Shown: in pieces, positions 60,413 to 64,000 of the stretch
Layout: every line of letters starts with the position of its first letter
Numbering within the stretch: the first letter of the stretch is position 1
From: Telluribacter humicola
GTDB lineage: Bacteria > Bacteroidota > Bacteroidia > Cytophagales > Spirosomataceae
Direction: 5' to 3'
Assembly (NCBI RefSeq): GCF_017355935.1
Contig: NZ_JAFIQT010000001.1
Span: forward strand, 1,860,001 to 1,924,000
DNA: 64,000 nucleotides
Notes under the pieces: model-generated
The model's input: only the letters and a program-made list of their open reading frames with translations
The model's database searches: none
Told to the model about the DNA's origin: nothing
Made by a program: the position numbers and the translations under genes

Positions 60413-61285
60413 ATGAAACTCTTTCGCTTTGGCGCATACGAAAAGGAGAAACCAGGTGTACTGCTTCCTGATGGACGAATGATTGATATCTCCGCTTTTG
60501 GAGAAGATTATAACGAGACCTTTTTTACGACCGGTGGTCTTGAGCGACTGGTCGAGTGGCTCCCTGCCAACGCGGATGCCTGTCCGGTAGTGGAAGAAGG
60601 CGTTCGCTACGGTTCCTGCGTAGCGCGTCCGTCCAAAATTATTTGTATCGGACTCAACTACGCCCGCCACGCGGCCGAGTCAGGCATGGAGCCCCCCAAA
60701 GAGCCGGTTGTATTCTTCAAGGCGACTACGGCACTTTGCGGTCCAAATGACAATGTAGTGATCCCCCGCAACTCTGTTAAGACCGACTGGGAAGTGGAGC
60801 TGGCGGTAGTAATAGGCCGTCGGGCCAGTTATGTGGAAGAGGCCGAAGCCATGGACTACGTAGCCGGGTATGCCCTGCATAATGACTACTCTGAGCGGGA
60901 GTTTCAGCTCGAGCGCAGCGGGCAGTGGGTAAAGGGCAAGAGCAACGATACCTTCGCACCGCTGGGACCTTACCTGATTACCAAAGACGAAGTAGCCGAT
61001 CCGCATAACCTGCGCCTGTGGCTCTCTCTGAATGGTAACAAGATTCAGGATTCGTCTACATCAGACCTCATATTTGGCATTCCAAAGCTGATTAGCTACC
61101 TCAGCCAGTTCATGACCCTGCTTCCGGGCGATGTGATCTCAACGGGTACTCCCGAAGGAGTAGGTTTGGGCATGAAGCCACCGGTATACCTGAAGCCCGG
61201 TGATGTAGTTGAACTGGGTATTGAAGGCCTGGGTGAACAGCGCCAGACGGCCGAAGCCTGGAAACCCCGCGTAGCTCTGGTGTAA
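60413..61285 (+). CDS. Fumarylacetoacetate hydrolase family, candidate 2,4-diketo-3-deoxy-L-fuconate hydrolase
   Basis: A 290-residue protein with an N-terminal cap (KLFRFGAYEKEKPGVLLPDG) and a FAH catalytic domain: KIICIGLNYARHAAESGM, TDWEVELAVVIGRRA (metal-binding E-x-E), GYALHNDYSEREFQ and LLPGDVISTGTPEGVGLGMKPP. FAH enzymes cleave C-C bonds in beta-diketo acids; members of this subfamily split 2,4-diketo-3-deoxy-L-fuconate into pyruvate and lactate. The context of two SDRs, a lactonase and a fucose-type transporter supports this, but it is inferred. The next gene starts 21 bp later. Confidence 0.87.
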   Translation: MKLFRFGAYEKEKPGVLLPDGRMIDISAFGEDYNETFFTTGGLERLVEWLPANADACPVVEEGVRYGSCVARPSKIICIGLNYARHAAESGMEPPKEPVVFFKATTALCGPNDNVVIPRNSVKTDWEVELAVVIGRRASYVEEAEAMDYVAGYALHNDYSEREFQLERSGQWVKGKSNDTFAPLGPYLITKDEVADPHNLRLWLSLNGNKIQDSSTSDLIFGIPKLISYLSQFMTLLPGDVISTGTPEGVGLGMKPPVYLKPGDVVELGIEGLGEQRQTAEAWKPRVALV

Positions 61286-61306
61286 TCTGTAACTTATTGC
61301 TGACTC

Positions 61307-62137
61307 ATGACCATTGACGCACATCAGCATTTCTGGATTTTTGATCCCGAGCGTGATGCCTGGATCACTCCCGAAATGGAGGTAATACGTCGTAATTTTC
61401 TGCCGGCTGATCTGGGGCCCGTACTGCGGGCCAATGGCATCGATGGCTGCGTGGCCGTACAGGCCGCGCAGTCAGAGGCAGAGACCCAGTTTCTGCTTCA
61501 GTTATCCGAAGCCAACAGCTTTGTGAAGGGGGTAGTAGGCTGGGTGGACCTGCGGGCTGATAACCTTTACGACCGTCTGGAGTTTTACTCTCAATTTGAA
61601 GAGCTGAAAGGCTTCCGCCATGTAGTACAGGCTGAGCCGGATAGTTTTCTCCGGCAGGCTGATTTCATCAAGGGAGTCCGTCAGCTGGTAGCGTTTGACT
61701 ATACCTATGACATCCTGATCTATCCTACGCAGCTGGAGGCAGCCGCTTATTTTGTAGAGCAACTTCCGGAAGTAAAGATGGTCATAGACCACCTGGCGAA
61801 GCCTTACATCAAAGACGGCAGGGTCGACGACTGGGCAGCCGCTATGCGGCGAATGGCCCGGTACCCCAATGTCTACTGTAAGGTATCAGGTATGGTCACC
61901 GAAGCTGACTGGCACCTCTGGAAAACCGAAGATTTTCGTCCGTATCTGGATGTAGTATTTGAAGCCTTCGGAACAGATCGGTTGCTCTTTGGCTCTGACT
62001 GGCCCGTATGTCTGGTAGCTACCGAGTATGCCGAAATGAAGAATATCCTGGTAGAGTACATGGAAGGTTTCTCCGCCACCGAAAAAGAAAAAATATTTGG
62101 GTTGAATGCTGTCAAATTCTACAACCTGAACGATTAA
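61307..62137 (+). CDS. Amidohydrolase (COG3618 type), candidate L-fuconolactonase
   Basis: A 276-residue TIM-barrel protein starting IDAHQHFWIFDPERDAW, the typical amidohydrolase_2/fuconolactonase HxH opening, with GFRHVVQAEPDSF, VIDHLAKPYIKDG, CKVSGMVTEADW and LLFGSDWPVCLVA. It hydrolyses aldonolactones, here probably L-fucono-1,5-lactone to L-fuconate. Only 21 bp separate it from the FAH gene and 40 bp from the next SDR, so it is part of one operon. Confidence 0.9.
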   Translation: MTIDAHQHFWIFDPERDAWITPEMEVIRRNFLPADLGPVLRANGIDGCVAVQAAQSEAETQFLLQLSEANSFVKGVVGWVDLRADNLYDRLEFYSQFEELKGFRHVVQAEPDSFLRQADFIKGVRQLVAFDYTYDILIYPTQLEAAAYFVEQLPEVKMVIDHLAKPYIKDGRVDDWAAAMRRMARYPNVYCKVSGMVTEADWHLWKTEDFRPYLDVVFEAFGTDRLLFGSDWPVCLVATEYAEMKNILVEYMEGFSATEKEKIFGLNAVKFYNLND

Positions 62138-62177
62138 CACCACTATACAACCACTAATCTGGTAACTGCTTCACTGA

Positions 62178-62948
62178 ATGGATCTATACTTACAAGATAA
62201 ATACATCATCGTAACCGGAGGCGCGAAAGGAATTGGGGCGGCCATCGTACGAGGACTGGTGGCCGAAGGAGCACACCCCATTATTTTTGATCTGGATGAA
62301 GAAGCTTCCCTTGCCCTTTCAGAGGAGCTACAAAATGTTTCCTACTTTACTTTCGACCTGACGGATATAGACTTCTGCCGGAAAGCAGTCAATACCATCA
62401 TCCAGAAGTACGGCCGTATCGACGGTCTGGTAAATAACGCGGGGATCAACGATGGGGTAAGCCTGCTCCATGGTACGCCGGAGGCTTTCGATAAATCGCT
62501 GCATCGGAACCTGTACCACTTCTACAACCTGACCCATTTTGTGGCTCCTGAGCTCAAAGCGACGAAGGGGGCTATTGTGAATATTGCTTCCAAAACCGCC
62601 ATAACCGGTCAGGGAGGTACATCCGGCTACGTGGCGGCCAAGGGGGGCGTGCTGTCCCTCACCCGTGAGTGGGCGGTAGAGCTACTCCCATTTGGCATCA
62701 GGGTCAATGCCGTCATTCCGGCGGAGGTAATGACCCCTCTATACGAAAACTGGCTGAATACGTTCCCGGACCCGTTGCAGCAGAAACAGCTGATCGAGCA
62801 GCGAATTCCTCTGGGAAAACGTGTGACTACCGCTTCTGAAATTGCTGATACGGTACTATTCATGCTGTCTGAACGGTCATCCCACACGACCGGCCAGTGG
62901 CTGTTTGTGGATGGAGGTTATACGCACCTTGATCGCGCTATTTCCTAA
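62178..62948 (+). CDS. SDR-family dehydrogenase, candidate L-fucose dehydrogenase
   Basis: A 256-residue SDR with IIVTGGAKGIGAAIVRGL, LVNNAGINDGVS, catalytic Ser in VNIASKTAITGQ and YVAAKGG, and GQWLFVDGGYTHLDR at the end. In the nonphosphorylating route the first step is oxidation of L-fucose to the lactone by an SDR, and this gene precedes the FucP-type transporter. The role is inferred; it could instead act on another deoxysugar. It has ordinary SDR length and complete motifs. Confidence 0.86.
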   Translation: MDLYLQDKYIIVTGGAKGIGAAIVRGLVAEGAHPIIFDLDEEASLALSEELQNVSYFTFDLTDIDFCRKAVNTIIQKYGRIDGLVNNAGINDGVSLLHGTPEAFDKSLHRNLYHFYNLTHFVAPELKATKGAIVNIASKTAITGQGGTSGYVAAKGGVLSLTREWAVELLPFGIRVNAVIPAEVMTPLYENWLNTFPDPLQQKQLIEQRIPLGKRVTTASEIADTVLFMLSERSSHTTGQWLFVDGGYTHLDRAIS

Positions 62949-63027
62949 CAATGTACAGCTGTCTGCTGAGCAGATAGCTGTGCATTCAGATACTAAACCC
63001 TTTTTTACCAATTACTATTTATAACGT

Positions 63028-64000
63028 ATGGCATCCATTCCGCCTCCTTCTGCGAAACCCTCCTCCAGGACTTCTTCTGCTTCGGGGAATAGCTATTTTC
63101 TCCCGCTGGCACTGGTGACCAGCCTTTTCTTTTTGTGGGGCCTGGCCAATTCCCTCAATGGTACCCTGATCAAGCAGTTTCAGATCGCGCTTGACCTGAA
63201 TCGTTTTCAGGCCGGTATTATCGACTTTGCCTTTTACATGGGGTACTTCTTTATGGCCTTACCGGCGGGGTACTTCATGCGGCGCTATGGCTATAAGAAA
63301 GGCATCCTGTTTGGATTGATACTTTATGCGGCCGGAGCTTTTCTGTTCTACCCGGCAGCCTCGGTACGGGTATACGGTTTCTTCCTGCTGGCCCTATTTA
63401 CCATTGCCAGCGGACTGGCATTTCTGGAAACGGCCGCTAACTTGTACGTAACGGTACTCGGTGACCCGGACAAGGCCGAATGGCGCATCAACTTCGCTCA
63501 GTCGTTCAACGGCATCAGCCTAATACTTGGGCCTATCATCGGAGCCCTTTTTATCTTCGCCAAGACCGAATACACCACCGAAAGCCTGGCCGCCATGCCG
63601 GCCGTCGAGGCGGAACAGATCCGGATTCAGGAGGCACTCTCGGTGCAGGGGCCTTATCTGTTTATAGGGGCGCTGGTCTTATTTGTAGCCCTGTTATTTA
63701 CAGTAACCCGCATGCCTGAGCCCGTAACTGAAGATGAGTACGATGCAGGTAACAATATCTCCATTATGTCCCTCTTCCGTCATCGCCACCTGACGCTGGG
63801 TATCATAGCTCAGTTCCTGAACGTAGGCGCGCAGACGGTACTGTGGGGGTACTTCGTAGATTTCAAACTGGACTTCTCACGGGAAGAGCACTGGTCACTG
63901 GCCGAAGGCTACATGAATCTGATCAACTCTATCTCGGGTACTACCGCCGAGCTGACACCAACCCAGATTGCCGGCTACCATGCCTCTTTCGCGCTGGTGC
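63028..64000 (+). CDS. fucP: L-fucose:H+ symporter, FucP-type MFS transporter, 3' truncated
   Basis: 324 codons are present before the window ends, so the gene continues outside. After a Ser/Pro-rich N-terminus, the first transmembrane helix has the FucP/GlcP signature FFLWGLANSLNGTLIKQFQ. It continues with IIDFAFYMGYFFMALPAGYFMRRYGYK, GLAFLETAANLYVTVLGDP and QSFNGISLILGPIIGALF, all typical of the FHS family. It would import L-fucose with protons. It lies 79 bp after the SDR gene and completes the fucose-type operon. Confidence 0.92.
   Translation, partial: MASIPPPSAKPSSRTSSASGNSYFLPLALVTSLFFLWGLANSLNGTLIKQFQIALDLNRFQAGIIDFAFYMGYFFMALPAGYFMRRYGYKKGILFGLILYAAGAFLFYPAASVRVYGFFLLALFTIASGLAFLETAANLYVTVLGDPDKAEWRINFAQSFNGISLILGPIIGALFIFAKTEYTTESLAAMPAVEAEQIRIQEALSVQGPYLFIGALVLFVALLFTVTRMPEPVTEDEYDAGNNISIMSLFRHRHLTLGIIAQFLNVGAQTVLWGYFVDFKLDFSREEHWSLAEGYMNLINSISGTTAELTPTQIAGYHASFALV

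Noticed and set aside
1-64000. CRISPR arrays, insertion sequences, prophage or rRNA
   Set aside because: No regularly spaced repeats, transposase, phage structural gene or rRNA sequence was recognised on either strand.

Overview
This window looks like chromosomal DNA of a Bacteroidota bacterium, most likely Cytophagales and close to Spirosomaceae or Dyadobacter relatives. That placement is inferred from gene content, not from a search. Supporting signs are the ECF sigma / FecR / STN-plug signalling set, DUF2851 and DUF6807 proteins, a GlgE-type glucan cluster, rpsF-rpsR-rplI order, a short-form AMP nucleosidase, several TAnnTTTG-like -7 promoter boxes and few clear Shine-Dalgarno sites. The DNA is roughly half GC and unusually rich in GTAC and GGTACC. 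There are no rRNA genes, CRISPR arrays or insertion sequences; one tRNA (Arg, CCG) is present.

Layout. 1-7278 (+) is a sugar-degradation block: a DUF1080 protein cut by the window edge, a Tat-exported Gfo/Idh/MocA oxidoreductase, two tandem DUF6807 proteins, a Dabb protein and a GH9 glycanase. 7349-11918 (-) holds an alpha/beta hydrolase, hemW, the rplI-rpsR-rpsF ribosomal operon and a coiled-coil membrane protein. 12055-16388 has a YggS-type PLP protein, a GT9 glycosyltransferase, a GAF-receiver-HPt protein and DUF423. 16385-25079 (-) carries a kinase-like protein tightly linked to rodA and mrdA, then an SMP-30 lactonase, tandem UspA, a GH13 amylase and Maf. 25252-33832 contains a MarR-YceI pair, a solo HsdR_N-like protein, AMP nucleosidase, a GH140-like hydrolase, a CCA-adding-type enzyme, DUF2851, small unknowns and mtgA.

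33844-39495 (-) is an ECF sigma, FecR and 1308-residue receptor-like operon. Its last gene has STN, carboxypeptidase-regulatory, macroglobulin and TonB-plug parts but no beta-barrel. 39870-46984 (+) is a cytoplasmic glucan cluster: GlgE, maltokinase and GlgB, with a secreted M19 dipeptidase inserted. 47082-51571 holds a barrel-like protein, DUF2721, a Nudix hydrolase, tRNA-Arg, a nuclease-fold lipoprotein that has lost its catalytic motif and small unknowns. 51638-56168 (-) has rarA, an SDR, an ECF sigma factor without a FecR partner and adenine deaminase.

56337-64000 is, by inference, a non-phosphorylating L-fucose pathway: UxaA-family dehydratase, SDR, FAH-family hydrolase, amidohydrolase/lactonase, SDR and a FucP symporter cut by the window end. 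A PQQ-type sugar dehydrogenase lies inside it on the opposite strand. Together the genes describe a saprophyte that oxidises and breaks down plant or algal glycosides and deoxysugars and stores glucan through maltose-1-phosphate.

The most unusual items are the barrel-less plug/macroglobulin protein under FecR control, the nuclease-like lipoprotein with DRGH replaced by VMAN, the kinase-like protein beside rodA, and four convergent gene pairs whose stop codons overlap through a shared CTAA or CTAG.
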